A DNA stretch of 64,000 nt, taken from positions 14,640,001-14,704,000 of the forward strand of contig NC_091671.1 of the NCBI RefSeq assembly GCF_042453785.1, in the 5' to 3' direction. Of the stretch, positions 32,343 to 43,395 are shown one piece after another. Position 1 is the stretch's first letter, and each line of letters opens with the position of its first letter. Both the position numbers and the translations under genes were made by a program. This stretch comes from Malus domestica (Eukaryota > Streptophyta > Magnoliopsida > Rosales > Rosaceae). The notes under the pieces are model-generated. The model did not search any database. It worked only from the letters and a program-made list of their open reading frames with translations, and had not been told where the DNA came from.

Positions 32343-35300
32343 GGAAGGTTTTCTCAATATGATCTTCCTGACAGTGAGGATGACGAGGACAAGAATGAGG
32401 GTCAGAAGAAGAATGATAAGGGTAAGGGTATTTCTATTCCTGGACCTCGACAGACACAGAGTTTTAAGAAGAGTGGAGCGAGTTCGAGTTCTTCTAGTGG
32501 GGGATATAGTTTTACTGGCCCGAGGAGAGGTGGTGGAAGATTTTATGGTGGACCCAGATTTCAGGGTCAGAGGGATGCTGGTGGATCTGGCGCTCCATGG
32601 TGCCGCCGTTGTAACTCCCGTCACCATGGTGAGTGTAGGAGAGGTACTGGTGCCTGCTTTACGTGTGGGCAGATGGGACATCGGGCTTCTCAGTGCCCCC
32701 AGGGTCAGCAGAGACCACAGCAGACCACTATACCACCTCCAGCACCAGTTCAGCAGAGTTTTGGACCGGGTGGTTATGGCCAGCCGAGTCGTGGTAGTGC
32801 CTACCACTATCAGGGGGATGCTGCTCCGTATGCTCTCGGATCTTATCAGTATTCCCAGGAGCCTCACTCTCAGGCTGGGTATTCTCAGGATTTTGGAGGT
32901 TATTCATCTTATTCCTCTATGCCAACTGGTGGATCGCAGTGGCATCAGGGAGGCCAGCCCCGTCAGGGGGAAATTGCTACTGGTGGTGCATGATCATCCA
33001 GGCAGCCTAGTCAGCCAGGCCAGGGACGTAATCCTCAGGGACGAGGTAATCAGGGCAATAGAGGCCGAGGTGGACGTCAGCAAGCTCAGGGGCGAGTTAA
33101 TCATATTTCCCTGCAGGAGGCCCAGAACCATCCAGACTTGATTATGGGTACGTTGAATGTTCTTGGTCATTTTGCTAAGGTTTTGATTGATTGTGGTGCT
33201 ACGCACTCTGTGATTTCTCATACGTTTGCTCAAATAACCCAACCTCACCCCTCACCTCTAGGATTTGATTTAGAGTTTGCCATGCCTAGAGGAGATAAAT
33301 GTTATGTGGATATTGTGTATCTTGGGTGTCCAGTGATGGTTGAGGGCGTGATTATGTCCGCTGATCTTATTCCGTTAGATATTGTGGATTTTGATGTGAT
33401 TTTAGGAGCGGATTGGTTACATTATAACCATGCCCATATTGATTGTTATGGTAAATCAGTTACTTTTTATCGTCCTGGATTACCCGAAGTTACTTTTGTG
33501 GGCGAGAGAAGCGGGGTGAGACATGGGGTTATTTCTGCCATAAGGGCGAGGAAATTGTTATCGAAGGGTTGTCAGGGATATTTGGCACATGTGGTGTTAA
33601 ATGATGTGATTCCCACTAGCATAGAAGAAGTTGGTGTGGTCAGACATTATCCGGATGTGTTTCCTGATGATTTGCCGGGATTGCCACCAGACAGGGAGGT
33701 GGAATTCGCTATTGATTTGTTTCCAGGTACGGATCCTATATCTCTAACTCCTTATAGAATGGCTCCTGCTGAGTTGAGAGAATTAAAAATTCAGTTGCAA
33801 GAATTACTTGATAAAGGTTTTATTCAGCCTAGTTCTTCACCTTGGGGTGCCCCAGTATTATTTGTGAGGAAGAAAGATAGAACTTTGCGATTGTGTATTG
33901 ATTACAGGCAATTGAACCGGGTAACGATTAAAAACCGTTATCCATTGCCTCGCATTGATGATTTGTTTGATCAGCTGAAAGGTGCGTGTGTATTTTCTAA
34001 GATTGATTTGAGATCTGGGTATTATCAATTGAAGATTAAGGAAGATGATGTACCTAAGACGGCTTTCCGGACTCGGTACGGGCATTATGAATTTTTGGTT
34101 ATGCCATTTGGGTTGACTAATGCACCTGCAGCTTTTATGAGATTGATGAATGAGGTATTCCAGAAATATCTTGATAAATTTGTTATTGTTTTTATTGATG
34201 ATATTCTGGTATACTCTAAATCCCAATCAGATCATATCCAACACCTTAATTTGGTGTTAAGGAAATTAAGGGAGCATCAGTTGTATGCAAAGTTCAGTAA
34301 ATGTCAGTTTTGGTTGACTGAAGTGGCATTTTTGGGGCATGTGGTATCGGCTCAAGGAATTCAAGTTGATCCTCAAAAGATTGCAGCGGTGGAGAATTGG
34401 GAGCAACCTCGAACCGTCACGGAGGTACGAAGCTTTCTTGGGTTAGCAGGTTATTATCGACGGTTCGTCCAGGATTTCTCTATGATTGCTTTACCGTTGA
34501 CAAAGTTGACCAGGAAGGATGTTAAATTTGAGTGGGATGAAAATTGTGAGCGGAGTTTTCAGCAATTGAAGTATTGCCTCACCCATGCACCGGTGTTGGT
34601 ACTTCCTGATGATAGCGGTAATTTTGAGATCTACAGTGATGCTTCTTTAAATGATTTGGGATGTGTTTTGATGCAGCATAATAAGGTGATTGCCTATGCT
34701 TCTAGGCAGTTGAAAAATCATGAAAGGAACTATCCTACTCACGATCTTGAATTGGCAGCAATTGTTTTTGCTTTGAAAATTTGGAGGCATTATTTGTATG
34801 GTGAGAAGTGTAAGATCTTCACTGATCATAAGAGTCTTCAGTACTTATTCACCCAGCATGATCTTAATCTTCGTCAGCGAAGGTGGATGGAATTGCTAAG
34901 TGATTATGATTGTACCATTGAATACCATCCAGGTCGTGCTAATGTGGTAGCAGATGCTCTGAGTAGGAAACCTCAAGGCAGACTCAATGCCTTATATGCT
35001 TGCCGTGTTCCTCTTCTTACTGAACTGAGGGCAACGAGAGTAAGGTTGGAGATTGAAGACCCAAATGGAGCCTTTCCTGCTAGTTTTCAAGTCAGGCCAG
35101 TTTTGGTGGACCGTATACTTGCAGCTCAGATGGTGGATGAGGAAATTCAGGAGTTGGTTCAGTTAAGAAGTGAGGGGAAAAAGAAAGACCTCAGAATTCG
35201 GGAATCAGATGGTATGCTCATGCAAGAAAACAGAATGTATGTTCCGAATAATGAGGAATTGAAGAAGGAAATTCTGGATGAAGCACACTGTTCCGCTTAT

Positions 35301-36536
35301 GCGATGCATCCCGGGGGAAAAATGTATCATACCATTCGACCATTTTATTATTGGCCGGGTATGAAAAGAGAAATTGCAGAATATGTGAGTAGATGCATTA
35401 TTTGCCAGCAAGTGAAAGCAGAAAGAAAGAAGCCCTTTGGGCGAATGCAACCACTTCCCGTTCCCCAGTGGAAATGGGAAAATATAACTATGGATTTTGT
35501 GTATAAACTTCCTCGTACACGAAATGGATTTGATGGCATTTGGGTGATTGTGGATCGACTTACTAAGTCAGCACATTTTATTCCGGTGAGGGAGAAATAC
35601 CCTCTAAATAAATTGGCTAAGTTGTTTATCTCGAAGATTGTAAAGTATCATGGAGTCCTAGTAAATATTATCTCTGATCGAGACCCGAGGTTTACTTCTA
35701 AATTTTGGGTGGCTTTTCAAGAAGCTCTGGGTACTCAATTATTGTATAGCACATCTTATCATCCTCAAACTGATGGGCAATCAGAGAGGACCATTCAGAC
35801 GTTGGAGGATATGTTGAGATCTTCAGTACTGCAATTTGGTGATTCTTGGCATGATCGTCTGTACTTAATGGAGTTTGATTATAATAATAGTTTTCACTCG
35901 AGCATTGGTATGTCCCCATTCGAGGCACTTTATGGTAGGGCGTGTCGAACGCCATTATGTTGGTCTGAGGTTGGCGAACGGATATTAGAAGGCCCTGAGA
36001 TCGTAGATGAGACGACTCAAAATGTTCAGGTAATTAAGTCAAACCTGAAAGCAGCCCAGGATCGACAGAAGAGTTTAGCGGATCGGCATACTACTGATCG
36101 AGTGTATGATGTGGGTGATTTGGTATTTTTGAAATTGTCACCTTGGAGAGGTGTGGTACGATTTGGGAAAAGAGGAAAGCTAAGTCCGAGATACATTGGA
36201 CCTTATGTGATCATTGAAAGAGTTGGTGAAGTTGCCTACCGGTTGGAACTGCCTCCGGGGTTATCTAAGGTCCATAATGTGTTCCATGTCTCTATGCTTC
36301 GGCATTATATTTCTGATCCTTCTCATGTGATTCCTCCTCAACCGTTAGAGATTAATCCAGATTTGACGTATGATGAGGAAGCGGTCACTATATTGGATTG
36401 GAAGGATAAAGTTCTAAGGAACAAGACGGTGAGTTTGGTGAAGGTATTATGGAGAAATCATTCTGTAGAGGAAGCTACTTGGGAGACGGAAGACCGGATG
36501 AGAGAGATGTACCCAAGATTATTCTACGAGTATTGA
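32343..36536 (+). pseudogene. Tekay/Del-type Gypsy gag(C-term)-pol, one in-frame stop and no gag start
   Basis: A single frame runs from 32343 to 36536. It is broken only by TGA at 32991-32993, in the Gln/Gly-rich linker after the gag zinc knuckle (CFTCGQMGHRASQCP, about 32660). The 1132-codon part from ATG 33138 is open. It carries protease ([10 protein letters not shown], residue 18), RT (about 195-385, [13 protein letters not shown], catalytic FIDD at about 352), RNase H (from about 497) and integrase HHCC (about 716-755). The D-D-E core follows (Asp ~786, Asp ~846, Glu ~883), then a C-terminal chromodomain-like block ([16 protein letters not shown]). The order and chromodomain place it in the chromoviruses. 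With gag's front inverted and no 5' LTR, it is not autonomous here. Confidence 0.85.
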
Positions 36537-36573
36537 TTTATGATTTGGTTATGGGAATTTCGGGGACGAAATT

Positions 36574-36590
36574 CTATAAGGAGGGGAGAT
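36574..36590 (+). other. Polypurine tract of the Gypsy element
   Basis: AAGGAGGGGAGAT lies immediately before the TGTCACAGCC start of the 3' LTR, the expected plus-strand priming site. Confidence 0.75.
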
Positions 36591-37220
36591 TGTCACAGCC
36601 CGTCTCGGAGGTACTTTTGGCGGGAATATGAAAGGACAAAAATGCCCTTGTCAGGTATCAAGGTATGGGTGTATTACGTTTTGAAAATGCTTGGTCCCTA
36701 AACTTTTAAGAAGTTGTTTAAGTTAGAAATATTTTGGAAGTTGATTTTATATTTTTGTGGTTAGGGACTTAAGAGAGATTTTGGATGGTGTGGATTGGTT
36801 TGACCACACAAGATCAGTCCCTTTCTCTCCTCCCTCTTGATCACTCTCTCAGTCTCTCTCTCTCTGTCCCGACCTCACACCCAAACACACCCATTGTACG
36901 GCACACACCCAAACCCTCCAAAAACTCGACGGATCGAGGCAAATAAGGTATGTATCTTCATCGTTTTGACGTCCTGAGTTCATTGGTACTAGTTTTAGGA
37001 AGTGAAACCTTCGATTTCACCTAGATCCCGAACCTCCATTTTTGAGGTACTGTTCATGCGAACGAAAAATGTTGTGTTTCAGGAGATTTCAAGCTTGTGG
37101 CGAGCTTTAGGAGGTCCTAAGGAAGCTCGGGGACGTTCGTTGGAGAGTTTTGGACATCGGGATCGTGGGTTTCAAGTTTGGCCGAATCTTTGGTTTTTGC
37201 TAGGTGAGATTTCGTAGTTT
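36591..37220 (+). repeat. 3' LTR of the Gypsy element (right end uncertain)
   Basis: Begins TGTCACAGCCCGTCTCGG directly after the purine tract. A CT-rich leader-like section at 36830-36870 and motif TCGACGGATCGAGGC follow. The end near 37220 is a guess, because no 5' LTR remains for comparison and no CA end with target duplication was found. Confidence 0.6.
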
Positions 37221-37324
37221 TTAGGCAATAGTCCAAAGCATCTCTCTTGAAAAACTAAATTATACTAATAAAGGTTTTTCAATACAAACTATACTAATAA
37301 AGATTTTTTTTCTTTTGAATAAAC
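37221..37324. other. Short spacer
   Basis: AT-rich with a doubled ACTAATAAAG word; nothing recognised. Confidence 0.35.
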
Positions 37325-37480
37325 AATATTATCTACACTTAGGGGTGAGAGAGTGTGTTAAGTCTCACAATGAGCCAGTCATAATAATATGGTTCAAATT
37401 CACCTTTGGTGAGAATCGAACCTAAGACCTTTCATTTACAAGTGAAGATAAATACCATTAGATCGTAATACTAAATGAGT
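37325..37480 (-). repeat. SINE-like repeat, second family, copy 2
   Basis: The minus strand reads TTTAGTATTACGATCTAATG, AGGTTCGATTCTCACC (B box), GGCTCATTGTGAGACTTA. Matches 20375-20525 and 38836-38985. Confidence 0.6.
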
Positions 37481-38220
37481 ATACTAATAAAACATTGCTA
37501 TCTTTATGCTGAAGAATGTGGACTTAAAAACTTGACTCACCATCTTTTGGACCACTTTTAATTTGATTCTAATTTAAATTTGTAATTAATTTCGATTAAA
37601 AGCAAAGCGCAGCCATGTTAGAATGCTCATGCCACCGCCATTTTTAATAGTCAAGAACAATTAATTGTAGGTAGCTGGCTGGCTTGTGAGATTTCGGCGT
37701 TCTCCGAAAGTTGGGTGAGTATGTATATTAAAAATATTTACACATAAAGTTAGGATGAAAATATTTACATCTTAGGACGTAATGGCCTAAAAAATTGAGT
37801 GCTAAGATTGATTTTATATTTGACGTTAATGTATTGATAAGAGAGAGAAAATAGGTAACCAATCATAAGGTGGGGAAAAAGAAAAAGCAATTGGATCATA
37901 CATTTAATGCAAATTGAAGTTACGATACTTAATTTCTTATATACAGACATCACATTTACCTAAACCACTATGAAGAGATTTAATTTGACCTCTAAATTAC
38001 CTTTCATATATCAATTTAATTTTTTGAGTAAATGATGGATTTGAAACGGTGTGGGATTTGATATCCATTCTTATCTTCAATATTAAATTTGGGTGAGTCT
38101 ATTAGCAACAAATATTAGCACTTAGCAGATGTGTCGTTTCAATCCACAGGAATGCGAGAGTGACATTGGTGTATATACCATTGTACCCATCTCTCTTCTC
38201 ATTTGAAATAATTTGAGGTG
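37481..38220. other. Intergenic, nothing recognised
   Basis: AT-rich; no gene-like frame or repeat boundary. Confidence 0.4.
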
Positions 38221-38368
38221 TGACCTGACAAGAAAGAGGCACAAAAAGTTTGTTTGCAGTTTAAACCGTGTAAAATGTCTTACTTATCTTACGATGACCT
38301 GACAAGAAAGAGGCACAAAAAGTTTGTTTGCAGTTTAAACCGTGTAAAATGTCTTACTTATCTTACGA
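38221..38368. repeat. Perfect 74-bp tandem duplication
   Basis: 38221-38294 is repeated without a visible mismatch at 38295-38368 (starts TGACCTGACAAGAAAGAGG). Perfect identity implies a recent event or an assembly artefact. Confidence 0.9.
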
Positions 38369-38369
38369 T

Positions 38370-38545
38370 TTTTAATATAGAACTTTAACGAAAAACTCTA
38401 GGTACTGTTTATTTTAATAAAAAAAATCATATTTTTACACTAAAAAATCAATTCTGGTACTATTTACTTTACCATTTATTTTATTTTTATCATTAAAACT
38501 CAAAGTTTCCAAATTATTTTTATTAATTTTCTCTTTTTAATATAC
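38370..38545 (+). repeat. Short dispersed repeat (MITE-like), copy 3
   Basis: Shares TTTTTACACTAAAAAATCAA, CTGGTACTATTTACTTTACC and AAAACTCAAAGTTTCC blocks with 2890-3045. Confidence 0.6.
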
Positions 38546-38835
38546 TTTCTCAATCGTGATTGCCACAAATTATCTTCCTTATATATATATATATATTATT
38601 ATTATTATTTACAGATACTCTTAAAAAGAGTGTATAACGACAAACTTAATCATGTGAATAACGTTTCATTAAGGTAGGTTTGGTCAACGTAGATGAACAC
38701 ATTCATAGTCAGCTCCATGGACCATCAGATGTAGAGGCAGTCTCAGTGGCATTCGAACGCGTAGCCCTTAAATCCAAGTGAATAACGTTTCATTAAAAGC
38801 AAAATTTTGTAGATATTTACCCCTTAAATCCAAGT
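38546..38835. other. Intergenic, nothing recognised
   Basis: Contains a TA/TTA-rich low-complexity run at 38580-38610. Confidence 0.4.
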
Positions 38836-38985
38836 GTAATTGTTTGCCACTTAGTATTACGGTCTGATGGTATTCCTCTTCATTTAGAAGTGAGAGATCT
38901 TAAGTTCGAATCTCGTGGATGGTGAATTTAATACCAAATTAGACTGTTCATTGTGTGGCTTAGCCGAACTCTCCCTCCCTGTAGT
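38836..38985 (+). repeat. SINE-like repeat, second family, copy 3
   Basis: A-box-like TTAGTATTACGGTCTGATGG, B box AAGTTCGAATCTCG, then CATTGTGTGGCTTAGCC. It ends just before the RTE LINE target site. Confidence 0.6.
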
Positions 38986-39049
38986 TTAAAAATATCAATA
39001 TACTCAAACAACAACAACAACAACAAAGCCTTTTCCCACTAAGTGGGAT

Positions 39050-39894
39050 CGGCTATATGAATCCTAGAACGCCATTGCGCTCGGTTTTGTGTCATGTCCT
39101 CCGTTAGATCCAAGTACTCTAGGTCTTTTCTTAGGGTCTCTTCCAAAGTTTTCCTACGTCTTCCTCTACCCCTTCGGCCCTGAACCTCTGTCCCGTAGTC
39201 ACATCTTCAAACTGGAGCATCAGTAAGCCTTCTTTGCACATGTCCAAACCACCGTAACCGATTTTCTCTCATCTTTCCTTCAATTTCGGCTACTCCTACT
39301 TTACCTCGGATATCCTTATTTCTAATCTTATCATTTCTCGTGTGCCCACACATCCAACGAAGCATCCTCATCTCCGCTACACCTATTTTGTGTACATGTT
39401 GATGCTTCACCGCCCAACATTTTGTGCCATACAGCATCGCCGGCCTTATTGCCGTCCTATAAAATTTTTCCTTGAGTTTCAGTGGCCTACGACGGTCACA
39501 CAACACGCCGGATGCACTCTTCCACTTCATCCATCCAGCTTGTATTCTATGGTTGAGATCTCCATCTAATTCTCCGTTCTTTTGCAAGATAGATCCTAGG
39601 TAGCGAAAACGGTCGCTCTTTGGTATTTCCTGATCTCCGATCCCCACCCCTAACTCATTTTGGCCTCCATTTGCACTGAACTTGCACTCCATATATTCTG
39701 TTTTTGATTGGCTTAGGCGAAGACCTTTAGATTCCAACACTTCTCTCCAAAGGTTAAGCTTCGCATTTACCCCTTCCTGAGTTTCATCTATTAACACTAT
39801 ATCGTTTGCGAAAAGCATACACCAAGGAATATCATCTTGAATATGTCCTGTTAACTCATCCATTACCAACGCAAAAAGGTAAGGACTTAAGGAT
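39050..39894 (-). pseudogene. RTE LINE: duplicated RT 3' segment
   Basis: Encodes the end of the RT palm ([19 protein letters not shown], catalytic site FAND in place of FADD) through the thumb and the HTRN.KIRN region. A stop at 39207-39209 replaces Arg in RRCDYG. It ends cleanly at GGAT/TGTTGATGC, where the LTR element begins. About 93-95% identical by eye to 43396-44240. Confidence 0.8.
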
Positions 39895-40439
39895 TGTTGA
39901 TGCAAAAAATCAGTGAGGACTTTGGTACAACAGAAAGTATTAAGTTTGTGATCTTCGCTAGATTGCTCCGGTCATTAGTGTGGATAAGTATGTAAATGGA
40001 TAGAGACAGGAAAGCAAACACAAGATGTACGTGGTTCACCCAGATTGGCTACATCCACGGAGTAGAGGAGTTCTCATTAATTGTGAAGGGTTTACACAAG
40101 TACATAGGTTCAAGCTCTCCTTTAGTGAGTACAAGTGAATAATTTAGTATAAATGACATTAGGAAATATTGTGGGAGAATGATCTAGTAATCACGAAACT
40201 TCTAAGTACCGAAGTGTGGTATTGTCTTCACTTGCCTTATCTGTCTCATAGGTAGATGTGACATATTCTCTGGAAGTACTCTTCCTCCATCCATGGGTGG
40301 TATCTTTAACTGGTGGAGATGCACAAGGTAATGTATCAATTTCACTTGAAGCTTACTTGTAGTTTCAGGCTTGGTCAAGCGCGATACAAACCATGTAGTA
40401 GGAGTCCCTCAAATCACCGAACTAGGGGATCTGCTGAAA

Positions 40440-41040
40440 GAGGTGACAGACAAGGTAAGCAATCAGTCCCAGATCAGAAGTTTGATTTCGAGTTCCGGCT
40501 AATTGTTCTCATTCTCCTTATCTTGCAGGCAGCATGAAGGATAAAGAGAAGAAAAATGAGAAGAGATGATATGAGATACTTTTGCTTTTGAAGAAATAAC
40601 TTTCCACATGCTTATTCTTGAACTGGGCTGGAGGGTTTTCTGGTTTCCTGTAGAGTATAAGGCCGACTGAAGAATTTGAGGGTCAAAACAAGTCCATCAA
40701 ATCTAGAGTACGTTCGACCCTGCTAATATGGGATACTTTTGCTGTTGACAAAGTAGTGGATGTATCGGCTCGTGTTCTGTTACGCTTGTCTCCACATGCT
40801 TCCTTGTATCCTTCTCACTTGCCCTATCTGTTCCTCAGGCAGATGTGGTATCTTCTCTGGAAGCATAAGATGTTGAAGATGAGTACTCGAGAGCAATGCC
40901 AGGTAAGTAATCAGGTAAAGGGTTCCAGGCAGTCAGTTCCTAATTAGAAGCTTGATTCCAACTGCTGACTGATTGTTCTCTTTCTCCTTGTCTTGCAGGT
41001 AAGAACAAGGTCAAAGGAAAAAACAGGAAAAAAGCATGAT
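40440..41040. repeat. Internal direct repeats of the LTR element
   Basis: A block with CAGGTAAG.AATCAG, AGAAG.TTGATT and TTCTCCTTRTCTTGCAGG occurs at about 40450-40530 and again at about 40900-41000. Each copy looks like an intron bounded by CAG/GTAAG and TTGCAG, so it may reflect a duplicated spliced leader or a captured gene segment. Confidence 0.5.
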
Positions 41041-41420
41041 ATGGAATACTCTTGCTTTTAACCCTGATGATATGAGATATTCTTGCTCTGGTGTAGCTTG
41101 TTTGCAGATGTATTATCGGGGGGAAAGAAAGCTGAGTATTTCGAGAGGCTTCGTTGGGAGTGCCCTCTCAGATATGAGGAAGGGTTGAGCATTTTTGTAG
41201 GTCTGCCTGTCCGTTGAGGATGAAGGTCGACATATATAGGAGTCTCCCTAACAACAAGTAGTAATGCTATTCCTTTACCCTGCTTGGTCATAGCACGGTA
41301 GTGGGAGCTGCCAGCTTCACGTGTTTTAACTCTGTCAGAGCACTTTGAAAAAATGGTCTGTGGTATCTGGAAAGCTGATGTTGCGTGTGAAGATTACAGA
41401 CAAGCTTTATCTAAGGAGAT

Positions 41421-41680
41421 CTGGTTCTCGAAGTTGAGAAAGCGGTGCCTCTTCGGTTTTCGAACAAGTAATCCTGTCGGGGATCTGGCTCTCGAGATTC
41501 GGAGAACAATGCCTCTTCGATTTTTGAGAAAGCAATCCTGCTGGGAGTTTGGCTTTCGAGATTCGGAGAGCAGTGTCTCTTCGATTTTTGATAAAGTAAT
41601 CATGTTGGGAGTCTGGCTCTCGAGATTCGGAGGGCGGTGCTTCTTTGATTTTGGAGCAAGCAATCTTGTTGGGAGTGTTT
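41421..41680. repeat. 64-bp tandem repeat, four copies
   Basis: The CTGGCTCTCGAGATTCGG block starts at 41421, 41485, 41549 and 41613, an exact 64-bp period. Copies share GCCTCTTCGATTTTTGA and AGYAATC.TGTTGGGAG with scattered changes. Confidence 0.85.
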
Positions 41681-42080
41681 TCTCGAATGTGAGTAAAGGT
41701 TAGGCATGTTTGCCAGCCTACCTTGCCACGGAGCACAGAGGTTGACACACAAGGACTTTCAAATTATCCAGCAGTGGTGTTATTCCTTTACCCTTGTGGG
41801 TAATAATATGGTAGATAGACCTTTAAATTTATGTGTCTAAACTTTGTTAGTGCTGTTTCTTTGCTATTCTTTTACCCTTCACGTGTCTAAACTTTGTTAG
41901 AGATCTTTGGCAAAGTTATCTGTGGTACCCATGAGCTGATGTTGCGTATGGAAAGTAGATGATTGAACAATAAGATTCACATGCTTTCTACTTCACCAGA
42001 AATCTTCGACAGAATGCCCGTAGTTTCCGCAAAGCTGAGTGTGCATGTGACAGGTGCTGACAAGGCTGAAAAAGCAGGTG

Positions 42081-42345
42081 CCTTTTCGATTTCTGAGATC
42101 AGCCCTTGTGGTCTCTGAGCAGCCCAGCTTTTGAGAAAGCAAACGCCTCTTCGATTTCTGAGATCGGCCTTCGTGGTCTTTGAGTAGCCCAACTTTTGAG
42201 AAAGCAAACGCCTTTTCGATTTCTGAGATCGGCCCTCGTGGTCTCTGAGCAGCCCAACTTGTGAGAAAGCAAACGCCTCTTCAATTTCTGAGCAGGCGCC
42301 TCTTTGATTTCTGAAGCTCCGTCGAGTGCAGATTTTTATAGAGGT
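42081..42345. repeat. 65-bp tandem repeat, about four copies
   Basis: The TCGATTTCTGAG block recurs at 42086, 42151, 42216 and 42281 (period 65 bp), with GGTCTCTGAGCAGCCCA and TTTGAGAAAGC between. Copy 1 of the element has two copies, inverted, at 6250-6380. The word CTCTTCGATTTYTGA is shared with the 64-bp array, suggesting common origin. Confidence 0.85.
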
Positions 42346-42453
42346 TGGCATTAAGTTCCAAAGCACACTTGAATCTCCACCAGTAGAAGCTCCGTTCTTG
42401 CACTTCTAAGATCTTGATTTGTCCGACCTCTTCTCTTTTCAACACCTTTGAAA

Positions 42454-43128
42454 ATGTCTGGCCCCCCAGACTGTCGTTTTGACTTGAACCTTGTTGAAGA
42501 GGCAACCGCGCCTTTTCCAGACAACATATGGCGCCCATCTTTCTTATCCCCTACTGGTCCTCTTACCGTTGGGGATTCCATGATGAAGAACGATATGACC
42601 GCTGCGGTGATGGCCAGGAACCTTCTCACTCCCAAAGATAACAGACTACTTTCCAAACGGTCTAATGAGTTGGCTGTTAAGGATTCTCTGGCTCTCAGTG
42701 TTCAGTGTGCAGGTTCTGCGTCTAATATGGCCCAACGCCTATTTGCTCGAACCCGCCAAGTTCAATCATTGGCGGCTGAAGTAATGAGTCTCAAATAAGA
42801 GATTAGAGGGCTCAAGCATGAGAATAAACAGTTGCATTGGCTCGCACATGACTATACTATAAACATGAAGAGGAAGCTTGACCAGATGAAGGAATCTGAT
42901 GGTCAGATTTTACTTGATCATCAGAGGTTTGTGGGTTTGTTCCAAAGGCATTTATTGCCTTCGTCTTCTGGGGATGTACCACGTAATGAAGCTCCAAATG
43001 ATCAACCTTCGATGCCTCCTCCTTCTAAGGTTCTGTCCAGTACTGAGGCTTTGAATGATTCCCCTCCGGTGTATTCTCTTTCTAGGGCTCTACCGACTGC
43101 TGAGACTTCTCCTAAGCAACCTTTGTAA
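42454..43128 (+). pseudogene. Antisense ORF of the LTR element, copy 2, one premature stop
   Basis: Full-length relative of the 224-aa ORF at 5441-6115: same ATG context, FDLNL motif, coiled coil and Pro/Ser-rich tail. TAA at 42796-42798 replaces a codon (Gln in copy 1) inside the coiled coil. The frame is otherwise preserved with no frameshift, so the ORF was probably intact until recently. Confidence 0.65.
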
Positions 43129-43395
43129 AGACTCCTTCTTATTTGTTTATTTTGACTCATGTATATGTACATATTTGTAACTTATCGGAGATATCAATAA
43201 ATAAGCTTTGCTTCATTTCAACGTATTGTGTTAAATACACCAAAGTCTTCTTCACTAAGTTCTTTGAATTTTTCTTTTGTTGAAACTTGTATGTTGAAGC
43301 TTTGTGAGTGGAGCATGTAGGTTGAGGTAGTGTTCCCTTAATTTTCCGAGTGAGGAAAACTTCTCGGTTAGAGACTTGAAAAATCCAAGTCACTG

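Larger units (their letters stand above)
39895..43395 (-). mobile_element. Non-autonomous LTR element with antisense ORF, copy 2
   Basis: Its 3' LTR end is intact (TGTTGATGC on plus at 39895, the inverse of the ATCAACA end of copy 1). The LTR part at 39895-40240 lacks the ~280-bp TATA segment of copy 1. The interior is longer than copy 1: ~1.8 kb of extra sequence at 40240-42060, plus two tandem arrays and the antisense ORF. The other LTR is cut at 43395, inside CACTCAGTG.CTTGG, where it joins LINE sequence. No pol domain is seen. Confidence 0.7.

Noticed and set aside
32337-33141. Long ORFs of 176 and 260 codons on both strands, very rich in Arg and Val or Ser
   Set aside because: Shadow frames of the Gypsy gag C-terminal region, which has the zinc knuckle in the third frame.
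41421-42345. Regular 64/65-bp repeats that could suggest a CRISPR-like array
   Set aside because: Units are contiguous with no unique spacers, and the setting is a plant LTR element. They are minisatellites.
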